Made by a program: the position numbers and the translations under genes. 64,000 nucleotides of DNA from Streptomyces venezuelae. Its GTDB lineage: Bacteria; Actinomycetota; Actinomycetes; Streptomycetales; Streptomycetaceae. Positions 51,454 to 60,406 of the stretch are shown piece by piece; the stretch's first letter is position 1; each line of letters opens with the position of its first letter. The DNA is taken from contig NZ_CP029192.1 of NCBI RefSeq assembly GCF_008642315.1, positions 4,340,001 to 4,404,000 on the forward strand, given 5' to 3'. Below the pieces are notes generated by a model. The model had not been told where the DNA came from. It did not search any database and saw nothing but the letters and a program-made list of their open reading frames with translations.

Positions 51454-54400
51454 GTGGAGGTCGACCGCGTCGTACGCATCGTGCCCCGGCACCACGCCTC
51501 CGGCGCCCCCTCCGGCACCGGCTACCTGATCGCCCCCCGCCTCGTCCTGACCGCCGCCCACCTGATCCCGGACGGCACCACCGACGCCACCCCCCGCGTC
51601 ACCACGGCCGACCCCCCACCCTCATACGCCACCCCCCGCCTCATCACAGCCGACCCCCCACCCCCGTACACAACCCCCCGCCTCACCACGACCGATGCCC
51701 CACCCCCGTACACAACCCCCCGCCTCACCACAGCCGAACCCCCACCCTCCTACGCCACCGTCCTGCGCTGGACCACGGTCCGGTCCGACGCGTACGACGG
51801 CGGGCCGGACGCCGCCCTGCTGGAGATCACCGACCCCGCCTGGCGGCCGCCGCCCTCCTTCGACGGCCGCACCGGCCGGCGCCCCCAGCGTTGGGGGCGC
51901 CTGGTCACCGACACCATGGGCCAGCCCGTCTGCTGCCACGGCTTCGCCCGCGTGCAGCGCGACGGGCGGGACGGCGCCCGACTCGAACAGCTCGCCGCGC
52001 GCATCAACCCGCTCAGCGGCTTCCCCGCACGGCGGTACGAACTGACCGGCACCACCAGCACGTTCGGCGTCGCCCGTGGCGCTGACTCGCCCTGGGCCGG
52101 TCTTTCCGGCGCGGCGGTCTTCACCGCCGAGTCCACCCCCACCCCCGGCGAGCTGCGCCCCGGGGCCCTGCTCCTGGGCGTCGTCCGCGCGGACCGCGGG
52201 GCGGCGACCGGCATCCGGCTCGCGGTGACACGGACCGAGGACCTGCTCGACGACCCGGCGTTCCGGGCCGTCGTCCGTGCGCACAACGGCGGCCTCGCGC
52301 CCGAACCGGAAGCCGCGGAACTCGTCGGCGTGCTCGCTCCCGTCGCCGCGCAACGCGATGTGAAGTCACCGCTGACGGTGTTGCGCGCGGACGTGGAGGC
52401 GGTGGCTTTCCGGGGGCGCGAGGAGGAGCTCGCGGAGCTGCGGAACTGGTGCGTGGCGGACGACTCCGCGCACCAGGTGGCCACCCTGGTGGGGCCCGGC
52501 GGCCAGGGCAAGTCACGGTTCGCGCGCGAACTGACCGCGACCCTGCGGGCGGAGGGCTGGGTCGCGGGCCGGTTGCTGCACGAGACGGTGCGCGGCGGGA
52601 GCGGCGAGGGCGACCGCGCGACGGACGCGCTGCGGCCGCTGCGGAGCGTCGTCCGTCCCACGCTGATCGTCGTCGACTACGCCGAGACCCGGCCCGATCT
52701 CGTCCGCCGGCTGATCGGCCTGGCAGACGGCGCCCGTGACCGCTTCCGCGTGCTGCTGCTCGCCCGGTCCACGGGCACGTGGATGGACACCGCCCTGGGC
52801 CGCTCCGCGCTCGCGTACGGCATGCGGGACAGCACACCGGAATTCGTGCTGCGCCCCCTGTACACGGCGCCGGGACCCGCCGCCAAGGCGTTCCGGCTCG
52901 CGCTGACCGACCTGGCGGGAGTCCTCGGCCAGGTACCGCCCGGCGCGCACCGCCTCGGCGACGTGGACTGGCCCGAGCTGGCCGCCCGCATCCCCACCCC
53001 GCGCCTCGAGGACGGCCGCGAGAGCCCGCTCTCCTTGCAGATGCGGGCCCTCGAAGCGCTGCTCGCGCACGCGGCCGGTGCCCCCGTGGGCGCCACGGCC
53101 CGCAGCTCCGTGGAGCCCGCCCTCCTCGATCACGAGGCGTCGTACTGGTCGAGCACCGCCGCCGCCCTCGGCTTCGACGCCGACCACGACGTCGACGACG
53201 CCCTGCTGCTGCGCCGGGCGGTGGCCGCCGCCACCCTGTGCGGGGCGGCCGACCGCGCACAGGGACACGCGACGCTCGCCCGGCTGCCCCACCCGGGCCC
53301 GGTCCCCGTCGACAAGCTCGACCGCTGGCTCGGCACGCTCTACCCGACGGTGCGGGACCGCCACTGGGGGACGCTGCACCCCGACCGGCTCGCCGAGTTC
53401 CAGGCGTCCGCCGAGGTCGTGGACGACCCCGGCCTGCTGCCCGCGCTGCTCGACGGCGCCTCCGACGAGCAGTGGACCAACGCCTTCACGGTGCTGACCC
53501 GCGCGGTCGTCGCGCACGCCAACGAGTCCCGCCCGCATGCGGCACGTGCCGTCCTGGCCCGGCTGAACCACGTCCTCGACCACATCGACGAGGCGCCGGT
53601 CGGCCTCGCGGCCCTGCGCGCCTGCTCCGAGGCACTGCCCCGCGACTCCCACGTCCTGTCCCGGCTCGCGCTGCGGGTGGCCGAGGTGGTGGTGGACCGC
53701 CATGCGCGCGGTGTCGCGGAGGACGGTCGGTCGTCCGCCCGCGGCCCCTCCGCCACCGACCCGCCGACCGGCCCCGGACCCTCCGCCACCGACCCGTCGT
53801 CCACCCCCGGCCCCTCCGCCGCCGAACGCGCGGGCGATCTGCACAATCTCGCCCACCACCTGCGGGTCATGTCGCGGTGGGCCGGTGCCGTCCAGGCCTC
53901 CGAGACCGCCCTGAACCTGCGCAGGGAACTTGCGGCCCAGGACCCCGAGACGTACACGTCCGAGCTCGCGGCCGGCTACGAACTGTCCGCGCGGGCGCTC
54001 TCCCAGGTGCAGATGGACGTGGCACGCGAGCGCATCGGCCGGGCGCTCCTCATCCAGCGCCGCCTCCACCGCGAGGACCCGGAACAGCACCGTCTGCAAC
54101 TGGTGCGCTGCCTGCGCACCGCCTCCTACGTCCAGTGGTACTCGGGCGACCGCGCGGAGTCCGCCCGCCTCGACGCCGAGGCCGCCGAACTCAGCCGCAT
54201 CCTCGAGAACTCGGAACCGGGCCGCCACCTCGGACTGCTCACCCACATCCTGGACAGTCTGAGCATCAACCACTGGCACGCGAAGCGCTTCCCCGACGCG
54301 ATCCGCATCACCACCGAATCCCTGCGCCTCCTCGGCGAGCAGATGGCCGTCAACCCCGACGCACACGCGCCGTCCTACGCCGCCGCCCTCCACTCCCAGG

Positions 54401-55788
54401 CCCTCAACTACGACAGCACGGGACGCAACGAGGAGGCGGTCGACCTGGCCCGGCAGGCGGTGGAGATCTACCGCAGGTACGCGGCGGACTACCCGGAGAT
54501 GTACGAGCGCCTGCTGGGCCAGGCCCTGCACAACCTCGCGCTCCTCGAACGGGACAAGGGCGAACACGCCCCGGCCCTCGGCCACATGCGGGAAGCCGCC
54601 GAGCTCCGCAGGGGCCTGTGCACCCGGGAGCCCGGCGTCCGCAGCTCGCGGGGGTTCGGCGCCTCGTCGTCCTGGCTCGGCTACTGGCTGATGGAGAAGG
54701 ACGACCGCCTGCCGGAAGCCGCCGACGCGGTCCAGGAGGCCGTGGCCGCCCACCGGGCAGTGCTCGCCGCGGAACCCGGGCCGGACAGCCGCGCCGACCT
54801 GGCCCGCGAGCTGGAGCAGCTCGGGCGCTGCCAGGAACGACTCGCCCTCACCGCCACCGGTGCGAGCACCGGCCAGGACGCGCTGACGGCCGCGATGGCG
54901 ACGCTGCGGGAGAGCATGACGCTGTTCCGCGCCGCCGCGGCCGGGGCGCCCGACCCCGAGAAGTACGACGACGACCTGTGGGCCACCGTGAACGGCCTCG
55001 CCCGCTGCTACCGACATGCGGACCACACCGCCCCACGGCGTGCCCTCCTGCGCGCGGCCCTTCCGATGCTGCGGCGGCGCGCGACACAGGATCCCGGGCG
55101 GCGTGCGGCCCTCGCCTCCTGTCTCGCGGACCTGGGAGAGGCCTACCTCGACACCGCGCTCCGGCGGCGTGGCCCGCTCCTCCTCGAAGAGGCCGTCGCG
55201 CTGGAGGATGAGCTCGCGCGGGAAGCCGGGCCCGAGGCCACCCACCCCGACCTCCGCGCCTACCTGGTGCGCCTGCGCAATGCCCAGAGCGGGCTCGGCC
55301 GCCATGCCGACGCGGCACGCACCGCGGAACGGATCGTCCCCCTCATCCGTCACGAGCGGGAGAGGGACCCCGGTAAGGCGCCACTGCTCGGCCCGGAGAT
55401 CATCGAGGTCGCCCACGCGTACGCCCACGCCGGCCGCTTCGCGGCGGCCGAGTGGCTGGCGGCCGAGGGAATCGCGGTCACCCGCGGGGAGGTGACAGGG
55501 CCGGAGGCGGCGCTCACCCTCGCCAGGCCGCTGCGCCGCCAGGCGGAGACCCTCCTGGAGTGCGCCCGGCGCACCGGCCGCATGGACACCGCACGCAAGG
55601 CGCTGCGTCCGGCAGGGGAGGCCCTGACCGTGGTGCGCCGCCACTGGGTCACGGATGCCAAGGACCATGCGGTGGCCCTGCGGGAGAGCGCGCGATGCCT
55701 CGCGGACGTACTCGACCGGCTGGGCCGTTCCGCCGACGCGGCGGACGTACGCCTGAGTCTGGCCACGCCACCGCACCTCCACCCGTGA
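51454..55788 (+). CDS. Trypsin-like protease / P-loop NTPase / TPR protein
   Basis: A 1444-residue cytosolic-looking protein without a signal. The chymotrypsin-fold protease (1-270) has TAAH36, candidate Asp119 in GPDAALLEI and Ser218 in GLSGAAVF. A repeat insert occupies residues 46-101. A P-loop NTPase follows with Walker A GPGGQGKS (347-354) and Walker B LIVVDY (404-409). The remaining ~800 residues are TPR-like helical repeats (for example EEAVDLARQAVEIYRRYAAD). A protease guarded by an NTPase and sensor repeats is the design of predicted conflict (NLR-like) systems, where an invasion signal would trigger proteolysis. GTG start at 51454 preceded by AGGAG. Confidence 0.88.
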   Translation: MEVDRVVRIVPRHHASGAPSGTGYLIAPRLVLTAAHLIPDGTTDATPRVTTADPPPSYATPRLITADPPPPYTTPRLTTTDAPPPYTTPRLTTAEPPPSYATVLRWTTVRSDAYDGGPDAALLEITDPAWRPPPSFDGRTGRRPQRWGRLVTDTMGQPVCCHGFARVQRDGRDGARLEQLAARINPLSGFPARRYELTGTTSTFGVARGADSPWAGLSGAAVFTAESTPTPGELRPGALLLGVVRADRGAATGIRLAVTRTEDLLDDPAFRAVVRAHNGGLAPEPEAAELVGVLAPVAAQRDVKSPLTVLRADVEAVAFRGREEELAELRNWCVADDSAHQVATLVGPGGQGKSRFARELTATLRAEGWVAGRLLHETVRGGSGEGDRATDALRPLRSVVRPTLIVVDYAETRPDLVRRLIGLADGARDRFRVLLLARSTGTWMDTALGRSALAYGMRDSTPEFVLRPLYTAPGPAAKAFRLALTDLAGVLGQVPPGAHRLGDVDWPELAARIPTPRLEDGRESPLSLQMRALEALLAHAAGAPVGATARSSVEPALLDHEASYWSSTAAALGFDADHDVDDALLLRRAVAAATLCGAADRAQGHATLARLPHPGPVPVDKLDRWLGTLYPTVRDRHWGTLHPDRLAEFQASAEVVDDPGLLPALLDGASDEQWTNAFTVLTRAVVAHANESRPHAARAVLARLNHVLDHIDEAPVGLAALRACSEALPRDSHVLSRLALRVAEVVVDRHARGVAEDGRSSARGPSATDPPTGPGPSATDPSSTPGPSAAERAGDLHNLAHHLRVMSRWAGAVQASETALNLRRELAAQDPETYTSELAAGYELSARALSQVQMDVARERIGRALLIQRRLHREDPEQHRLQLVRCLRTASYVQWYSGDRAESARLDAEAAELSRILENSEPGRHLGLLTHILDSLSINHWHAKRFPDAIRITTESLRLLGEQMAVNPDAHAPSYAAALHSQALNYDSTGRNEEAVDLARQAVEIYRRYAADYPEMYERLLGQALHNLALLERDKGEHAPALGHMREAAELRRGLCTREPGVRSSRGFGASSSWLGYWLMEKDDRLPEAADAVQEAVAAHRAVLAAEPGPDSRADLARELEQLGRCQERLALTATGASTGQDALTAAMATLRESMTLFRAAAAGAPDPEKYDDDLWATVNGLARCYRHADHTAPRRALLRAALPMLRRRATQDPGRRAALASCLADLGEAYLDTALRRRGPLLLEEAVALEDELAREAGPEATHPDLRAYLVRLRNAQSGLGRHADAARTAERIVPLIRHERERDPGKAPLLGPEIIEVAHAYAHAGRFAAAEWLAAEGIAVTRGEVTGPEAALTLARPLRRQAETLLECARRTGRMDTARKALRPAGEALTVVRRHWVTDAKDHAVALRESARCLADVLDRLGRSADAADVRLSLATPPHLHP
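51589..51756 (+). repeat. 42-bp coding minisatellite in the trypsin domain, four copies
   Basis: Four in-register 42-bp units encode TPRVTTADPPPSYA and variants (residues 46-59, 60-73, 74-87, 88-101), inserted between catalytic His36 and Asp119. All units keep the frame. Confidence 0.92.
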
Positions 55789-55804
55789 CGACAGGAGTGA
55801 CCCG

Positions 55805-56323
55805 ATGACGATGGACGAGGCAACGAACGAGTCGATGCACGCTGGGACGGACGAGGCCACGGACGAGTCGATGCACGCCGCGACGGACGAGGAAGCGGTC
55901 AGGGACGAAGAGACCCGCGCGAGCCTCATCTTCCCCTCCGTGGAGGAGTTCGTGACCGAGTACCTCTCCGCCGTCGTCCACCGTCGCACCGACGACGGAA
56001 GCCACGTCTGGTGCCCGGACTGGTGGGCCCACGCCGAGGCCGTCGCACGTCTCACCGCCCTGTGGCGAGCCTTCGAGTACCTCTCCAGTGACCCGGCCCT
56101 CGGCATGTCCAACTGGTGGCTGCACCACGCCGACCCCCACCTGGCCGTGCTCCTCGACCCGCACGGCCCCTTCCACGCCTGCGGCCCCCACCACGGTCAC
56201 CAGGAACGGCCCCCCGCCCTTCCGGTGACTTCCGCCCCGCCCGGCCACTTCGACCACCCGGCGTTCTCGCTCGCCGACGAGGACCCTTTCCGCGACCTCC
56301 CCCTCGACCTGCCCACCTCGTGA
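55805..56323 (+). CDS. DUF4913 protein
   Basis: A 172-residue protein. Residues 40-150 show the DUF4913 core: FPSVEEFVTEYLSAVVHRR, WCPDWWAHAEAVARLTALWR, AFEYLSSDPALGMSNWW and the HADPHLAVLLDPHGPFHAC segment. The first 35 residues are an acidic repetitive tail with two copies of ATDESMHA-like sequence. It begins 16 bp after the protease gene with AGGAG as ribosome site, so it is the third gene of the unit. DUF4913 proteins often sit in plasmid and mobile-element loci; their function is unknown. Confidence 0.82.
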   Translation: MTMDEATNESMHAGTDEATDESMHAATDEEAVRDEETRASLIFPSVEEFVTEYLSAVVHRRTDDGSHVWCPDWWAHAEAVARLTALWRAFEYLSSDPALGMSNWWLHHADPHLAVLLDPHGPFHACGPHHGHQERPPALPVTSAPPGHFDHPAFSLADEDPFRDLPLDLPTS

Positions 56324-56378
56324 GACCCCACCGAAACCGATGTGAGTCGATCTTGATCCGGCCGTTAGGATTTCGACC

Positions 56379-57998
56379 ATGGCGGCCACTGGATCCGAGA
56401 AGCAGGGAGCGGGCGAGAACGCGAAGGCGTTCTACGTCTCGACCCCCATCTACTACGTAAACGACGCTCCTCACCTGGGCCACGCCTACACGACCGTTGC
56501 AGGGGACGTGCTCACGCGCTGGCACCGTCAGCGCGGCGAGAAGGTGTGGTACCTCACCGGCACGGACGAGCACGGTCAGAAGATCATGCGCACGGCCGAG
56601 GCGAACGACGTCACCCCCCAGGAGTGGTGCGACAAGCTCGTCACCGAGGCATGGAAGCCCCTCTGGGAGCATCTGAACATCGCGAACGACGATTTCATCC
56701 GCACCACGGAGAAGCGTCACACCGACCGCGTGCAGGAGTTCGTCCAGGATCTCTTCGACAAGGGCGAGATCTACAAGGGCGGTTACGAGGGCCCGTACTG
56801 CGTGGGCTGCGAGGAGTACAAGCTCCCCGGCGACCTCATCGAGGCGGAGGACGGGACGAAGCTCTGCCCCATCCACAAGAAGCCGGTGGAGCTCCTCAAG
56901 GAGGAGAACTACTTCTTCAAGCTGAGCGAGTACACCGACAAGCTCCTCGCCCTGTACGAGGCCAACCCGGACTTCATCCAGCCCGAGTCGGCGCGCAACG
57001 AGGTAGTGAACTTCGTCCGCCAAGGCCTCCAGGACCTCTCCATCTCCCGGTCGACGTTCGACTGGGGCGTGAAGGTCCCCTGGGACGACAAGCACGTCAT
57101 CTACGTGTGGATCGACGCGCTCCTGAACTACGCGACGGCCGTGGGCTACGGCGCGAACGAGGAGAAGTTCGCCTCGACCTTCCCCGCGAACGTGCACCTC
57201 GTCGGCAAGGACATCCTGCGCTTCCACGCGGTGATCTGGCCCGCGATGCTGCTGGCGCAGGGCCTTCCGGTCCCCGGCAAGGTCGCCGCGAACGGCTGGC
57301 TGATGGTCGGCGGCGAGAAGATGTCGAAGTCGAACCTGACGGGCATCAAGCCCCAGGACCTCACGTCCCACTTCGGCGTGGACGCGTACCGCTGGTACTT
57401 CCTGCGCGCCATCGCGTTCGGCAGCGACGGCTCGTTCTCGTGGGAGGACTTCACGGCCCGCTACACGAGCGAGCTGGCGAACGACTACGGCAACCTCGCG
57501 TCCCGTGTCGCGGCGATGATCGGCAAGTACTTCGGCGGCGAGCTGCCCGCGGCGACGGCTTCCGGCGAGGCCGAGCAGGCGGTGCAGGACGGCCTGACGA
57601 AGGCCGTCGCCGAGGCGGACCGGAAGATCGGCGAGGAGCTGGACTTCCAGGGCGGCATCCTGGCGATCTTCGACTTCGTGAAGCAGGTCAACGGCTACAT
57701 CACGGAGCAGGAGCCGTGGAAGGTCGCGAAGGACGACTCCGAGGAGGGCAAGGCCCGTCTGGCGACGATCCTCTACACGGCTGCGGAGTCCCTCCGCGCG
57801 GTGGCGGTCCTCCTCAACCCGATCATGCCCGAGACCTCCCAGAAGCTCTGGGACTCCCTCGGCGCCGAGCCGCTCCTGGGCGCCCTCGCCGACCAGGACG
57901 TCCGCGCGGCCGCCACGTGGGGCACGCTCCCCGCGGGCGCGACGGTCACGAAGGGCGCGGTCCTGTTCCCCCGCCTGGAGGAGAAGCCGGCCGCGTAA
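56379..57998 (+). CDS. metG: Methionyl-tRNA synthetase
   Basis: A 539-residue class I synthetase that charges tRNA-Met. The HIGH motif is HLGH (32-35) and KMSKS is at 314-318. A zinc-knuckle segment with CVGCEEYKLPGDL lies between, and the anticodon-binding helical domain at the end contains the FQGGILAIFDFVKQVNGY helix. The length fits the short bacterial form without the C-terminal tRNA-binding domain. A core housekeeping gene. Confidence 0.97.
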   Translation: MAATGSEKQGAGENAKAFYVSTPIYYVNDAPHLGHAYTTVAGDVLTRWHRQRGEKVWYLTGTDEHGQKIMRTAEANDVTPQEWCDKLVTEAWKPLWEHLNIANDDFIRTTEKRHTDRVQEFVQDLFDKGEIYKGGYEGPYCVGCEEYKLPGDLIEAEDGTKLCPIHKKPVELLKEENYFFKLSEYTDKLLALYEANPDFIQPESARNEVVNFVRQGLQDLSISRSTFDWGVKVPWDDKHVIYVWIDALLNYATAVGYGANEEKFASTFPANVHLVGKDILRFHAVIWPAMLLAQGLPVPGKVAANGWLMVGGEKMSKSNLTGIKPQDLTSHFGVDAYRWYFLRAIAFGSDGSFSWEDFTARYTSELANDYGNLASRVAAMIGKYFGGELPAATASGEAEQAVQDGLTKAVAEADRKIGEELDFQGGILAIFDFVKQVNGYITEQEPWKVAKDDSEEGKARLATILYTAAESLRAVAVLLNPIMPETSQKLWDSLGAEPLLGALADQDVRAAATWGTLPAGATVTKGAVLFPRLEEKPAA

Positions 57999-58025
57999 CG
58001 CCACGTGGCGCAGCATTGCCGGGAG

Positions 58026-58067
58026 GTCCCGGTGCCGCCCCCTGACGCACGAGGGCAGCACCGGGAC
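58026..58067 (+). terminator. metG terminator hairpin
   Basis: Arms GTCCCGGTGCCGCCC (58026-58040) and GGGCAGCACCGGGAC (58053-58067) with one mismatch, followed by TTT. It begins 28 bp after the metG stop. Confidence 0.85.
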
Positions 58068-58078
58068 TTTCCCGTACG

Positions 58079-58453
58079 TCAGGCTTCGTCACCGTCGAAA
58101 AGGTCGGCGGCATCGGTCACGCGCACTGCCCGATGGGTCCAGGCCTTGAGCTGATCCATATCGGTACAGGCACTCACCCGCTCACGTACCAACGGCGGCA
58201 CGGAAAGCTCCCGCGCTTCGAGGATCTCCAGGACCATCTCGGCCCGGCCCTCGGCCCGGGCCTCTTCGCGGCCCTCTTCCCGCTCCTTCACCGCGAACGG
58301 GTGGTCGAAGAAGTACTTGGTCGACATCATCAGTTCCTCCCAGATCTCCCTTGCCCGGGGGGCCACCAGGGGCACATCCCTCTCGGCCTCATGCCTGTCC
58401 GTGATCACCGGCACGTTGTCCGGCCCCAGAACCAGCGGGCGAACGGTGGCGTG
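58079..58453 (-). pseudogene. Decayed Rpn-like (PD-(D/E)XK) nuclease gene, C-terminal remnant
   Basis: The frame reads RPLVLGPDNVPVITDRHEA, then a jump to AREIWEELMMSTKYFF, a charged coiled segment (EREEGREEARAEGRAE) and the usual end VRERVSACTDMDQLKAWTHR. This is the tail of the Rpn-like family common in Streptomyces, but the catalytic N-terminus is gone, a stop lies upstream near 58456, and the middle portion is deleted. A shorter reading from the ATG at 58414 is open and could be translated, but it lacks the nuclease core. Probably a relic. Confidence 0.72.
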
Positions 58454-58664
58454 CCCTCAGTCCTCGCAGACGTCGATGTGCCGTCGCACCCGGCCACGCG
58501 TCGGCCGGGGCGATCGTGTTCAGACGCCACGAAACGACCCCCGTGCCGGCCTTCACCGGGTCGACCCAGGCCTTGAACGGCTTGCCCGACGGGACGGCAA
58601 CTGCGGCCAACGGAACCCCCCGACGTATAAGCATGAAACGACCCGATCCGGGGTCAACGGCCAC
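58389..58664 (-). CDS. Possible small gene downstream of the TetR repressor
   Basis: A GTG at 58664 opens a 91-residue frame two bases after the TetR stop. Its first ~55 residues (MLIRRGVPLAAVAVPSGKPF and onward) look protein-like; the last ~35 residues lie antiphase over the Rpn-like relic and look random. It may be a broken gene. No function is proposed. Confidence 0.3.
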   Translation of the reverse strand: MAVDPGSGRFMLIRRGVPLAAVAVPSGKPFKAWVDPVKAGTGVVSWRLNTIAPADAWPGATAHRRLRGLRARHRSPAGSGAGQRAGDHGQA

Positions 58665-58666
58665 CC

Positions 58667-59281
58667 TCAGCCCGTGTGCGGCGCGTACGACCCCACCAAC
58701 CGCCCCAACTGCCGCCCCACCACCCGCAACGGCTCCTCACTCCGGGCGACCTGCGCCGTCACCTCCGCGCCCTCCAGCGCGCTGATGACCGTCGACGCCA
58801 CCTCCCGCGCATCCTCGAGCGCGAAGCCCGACCCGAGCAGCCGGTCCTCGACGATCCGCTCCCAGCCGCGCAGCGCCTCCGCGCACACCCGCTGGATCTC
58901 CGATTCCGCGCCGAGCGTCTCCAGGGCCGCCGCCGTGACCGGGCAGCCGTCGACCCAGCCCGACTCCCGGAGGGCCACGGCCAGTTCGCCGGCGCAGCGT
59001 TCGATCGCCGGGCCCGGGGCGTCCTCGCCCGCCAACCCGTTCCGCAGCATCACCGCGAACTCCTCGGCGGAGTAGGCGATCGCGGCCACCGCGACCGCCT
59101 CCTTCCCACCCGGGAAGAAGTGGTAGACGGAGCCCAGCGTCGCCTCCGCCTCCTTGGCGATCTGCTTGATGCCCGTGCCCACGTACCCCTGCCGCTGGAT
59201 GAGGCGTGCGGCGACGACCACGATCCGGTCGCGGGTGCCGAGGGCGCCGAGGGAACGGGGGGCTGAGCTGTTCTGGGGCAT
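58667..59281 (-). CDS. TetR-family repressor (LmrA/YxaF type)
   Basis: A 204-residue repressor. The N-terminal helix-turn-helix is GTGIKQIAKEAEATLGSVYHFF, and the ligand domain contains DGCPVTAAALETLGAESEIQ, as in LmrA/YxaF regulators. It is divergent from the imine-reductase-like gene, and two near-palindromes TAGAGCGNNCGTTCTA (59306-59321, 59353-59368) lie between them. It probably represses both. Confidence 0.9.
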   Translation of the reverse strand: MPQNSSAPRSLGALGTRDRIVVVAARLIQRQGYVGTGIKQIAKEAEATLGSVYHFFPGGKEAVAVAAIAYSAEEFAVMLRNGLAGEDAPGPAIERCAGELAVALRESGWVDGCPVTAAALETLGAESEIQRVCAEALRGWERIVEDRLLGSGFALEDAREVASTVISALEGAEVTAQVARSEEPLRVVGRQLGRLVGSYAPHTG

Positions 59282-59305
59282 GCCCCCACCCTACCCACCA
59301 TTGAG

Positions 59306-59321
59306 TAGAGCGTTCGTTCTA
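59306..59321. promoter_or_regulatory. Predicted TetR operator 1
   Basis: TAGAGCGTTCGTTCTA, an imperfect palindrome shared with operator 2, in the 105-bp divergent promoter. Confidence 0.7.
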
Positions 59322-59352
59322 GAGGCGTGCTACGTTCTCCCCACGCACTAGA

Positions 59353-59368
59353 TAGAGCGATCGTTCTA
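59353..59368. promoter_or_regulatory. Predicted TetR operator 2
   Basis: TAGAGCGATCGTTCTA, matching operator 1 at 14 of 16 positions, 47 bp downstream of it and 18 bp before the oxidoreductase start. Confidence 0.75.
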
Positions 59369-59386
59369 GAGAGTCGGGAGACACTC

Positions 59387-60280
59387 ATGCCCAGTTCCGC
59401 CGCCGCGCCCCAGCAGTCCGTCACCGTCATCGGCCTCGGCCCCATGGGCCAGGCCATGGCCGCCGCCTACCTCGACCGCGGCTACGACGTCACCCTCTGG
59501 AACCGCACCCCCTCCCGCGCCGATGCCCTCGTCCAGCGCGGGGCGATACTCGCTGAGAGCGTCGAACACGCCCTGCTCGCCAATGAGCTCGTCGTCCTCA
59601 GCCTCACCGACTTCGACGCGATGTACGCGATCCTGGGGTCCGCCAAGTCCGCGATCGCGGGCCGCACCCTCGTGAACCTCAGTTCCGACACCCCGGAGAA
59701 GGCACGGGCGGGCGCCCGTTGGGTGACCGACCTCGGCGGGACGCATCTCACCGGCGGCGTCCTCTGCCCGCCGCCCCTCATCGGCACCCCGGACACCTCG
59801 ACGTTCTACAGCGGTCCGCGCGAGGCGTACGACACGCACCGCGCCGCCCTCGAAGTCATCACCGGGAAGTCCGACTACCGGGGGGAGGATCAGGGGCTCG
59901 CCGCGCTCATGTACCAGCTGAACATGGCGGTCTTCTGGCCCGCGATGATCGCGTTCTGGCAGACCGCCGCGATCGCGGGCGCGCACGGTCTGACCGCCCA
60001 GGAGATCGCACCGTACGTCACGGAGAACTTCGCCGGCATGGGCCACTTCGTCGACTTCTACGCGTCCCGCATCGACGCGGGCAACCACGCGGGCGACGTC
60101 GACCGCACCGCGATGGGCCTGGCCAGCATGGAGCATGTCGTCCACACCGCCTCCGACGCGGGCGTGGACACGGCGTTCCCGGAGGCCGTGCATGACATCT
60201 TCCGGCGGGTCGTGGACGCGGGCCACGGCGCGGACAGCTTCTCGCGGGCCGTGGAGCTCATGAGCCGTCCAGCGGCCTGA
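59387..60280 (+). CDS. Imine-reductase-like NAD(P)-dependent oxidoreductase
   Basis: A 297-residue 6PGDH/IRED-family protein. The Rossmann motif is VIGLGPMGQAMA, with NRTPSRAD as the NADP-binding loop. The C-terminal helical domain carries MYQLNMAVFWPAMIAFWQTA. IRED family members reduce cyclic imines; the catalytic Asp/Tyr position cannot be set without alignment. It is probably regulated by the divergent TetR protein. ATG at 59387. Confidence 0.88.
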   Translation: MPSSAAAPQQSVTVIGLGPMGQAMAAAYLDRGYDVTLWNRTPSRADALVQRGAILAESVEHALLANELVVLSLTDFDAMYAILGSAKSAIAGRTLVNLSSDTPEKARAGARWVTDLGGTHLTGGVLCPPPLIGTPDTSTFYSGPREAYDTHRAALEVITGKSDYRGEDQGLAALMYQLNMAVFWPAMIAFWQTAAIAGAHGLTAQEIAPYVTENFAGMGHFVDFYASRIDAGNHAGDVDRTAMGLASMEHVVHTASDAGVDTAFPEAVHDIFRRVVDAGHGADSFSRAVELMSRPAA

Positions 60281-60330
60281 GCGGCCTGAGCCACCACGGG
60301 CGGCGGCGACGAGGCGACAGTCCGGGGATC

Positions 60331-60353
60331 GGCGTACGCAACATGCGTACGCC
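60331..60353. promoter_or_regulatory. Predicted operator of the second TetR gene
   Basis: Perfect inverted repeat GGCGTACGCA-ACA-TGCGTACGCC, 53 bp before the TetR_C regulator start, suiting autorepression. Confidence 0.7.
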
Positions 60354-60406
60354 GTGCGCTACCGTGGGTCGGGACCCGACAGTCACCCCCGCCCCCAGGA
60401 GCCCCC

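Noticed and set aside
52513..56112. 1199-residue minus-strand frame opposite the protease/NTPase/TPR gene
   Set aside because: Repetitive Gly/Arg/Val shadow of a protein with clear catalytic motifs on the other strand.
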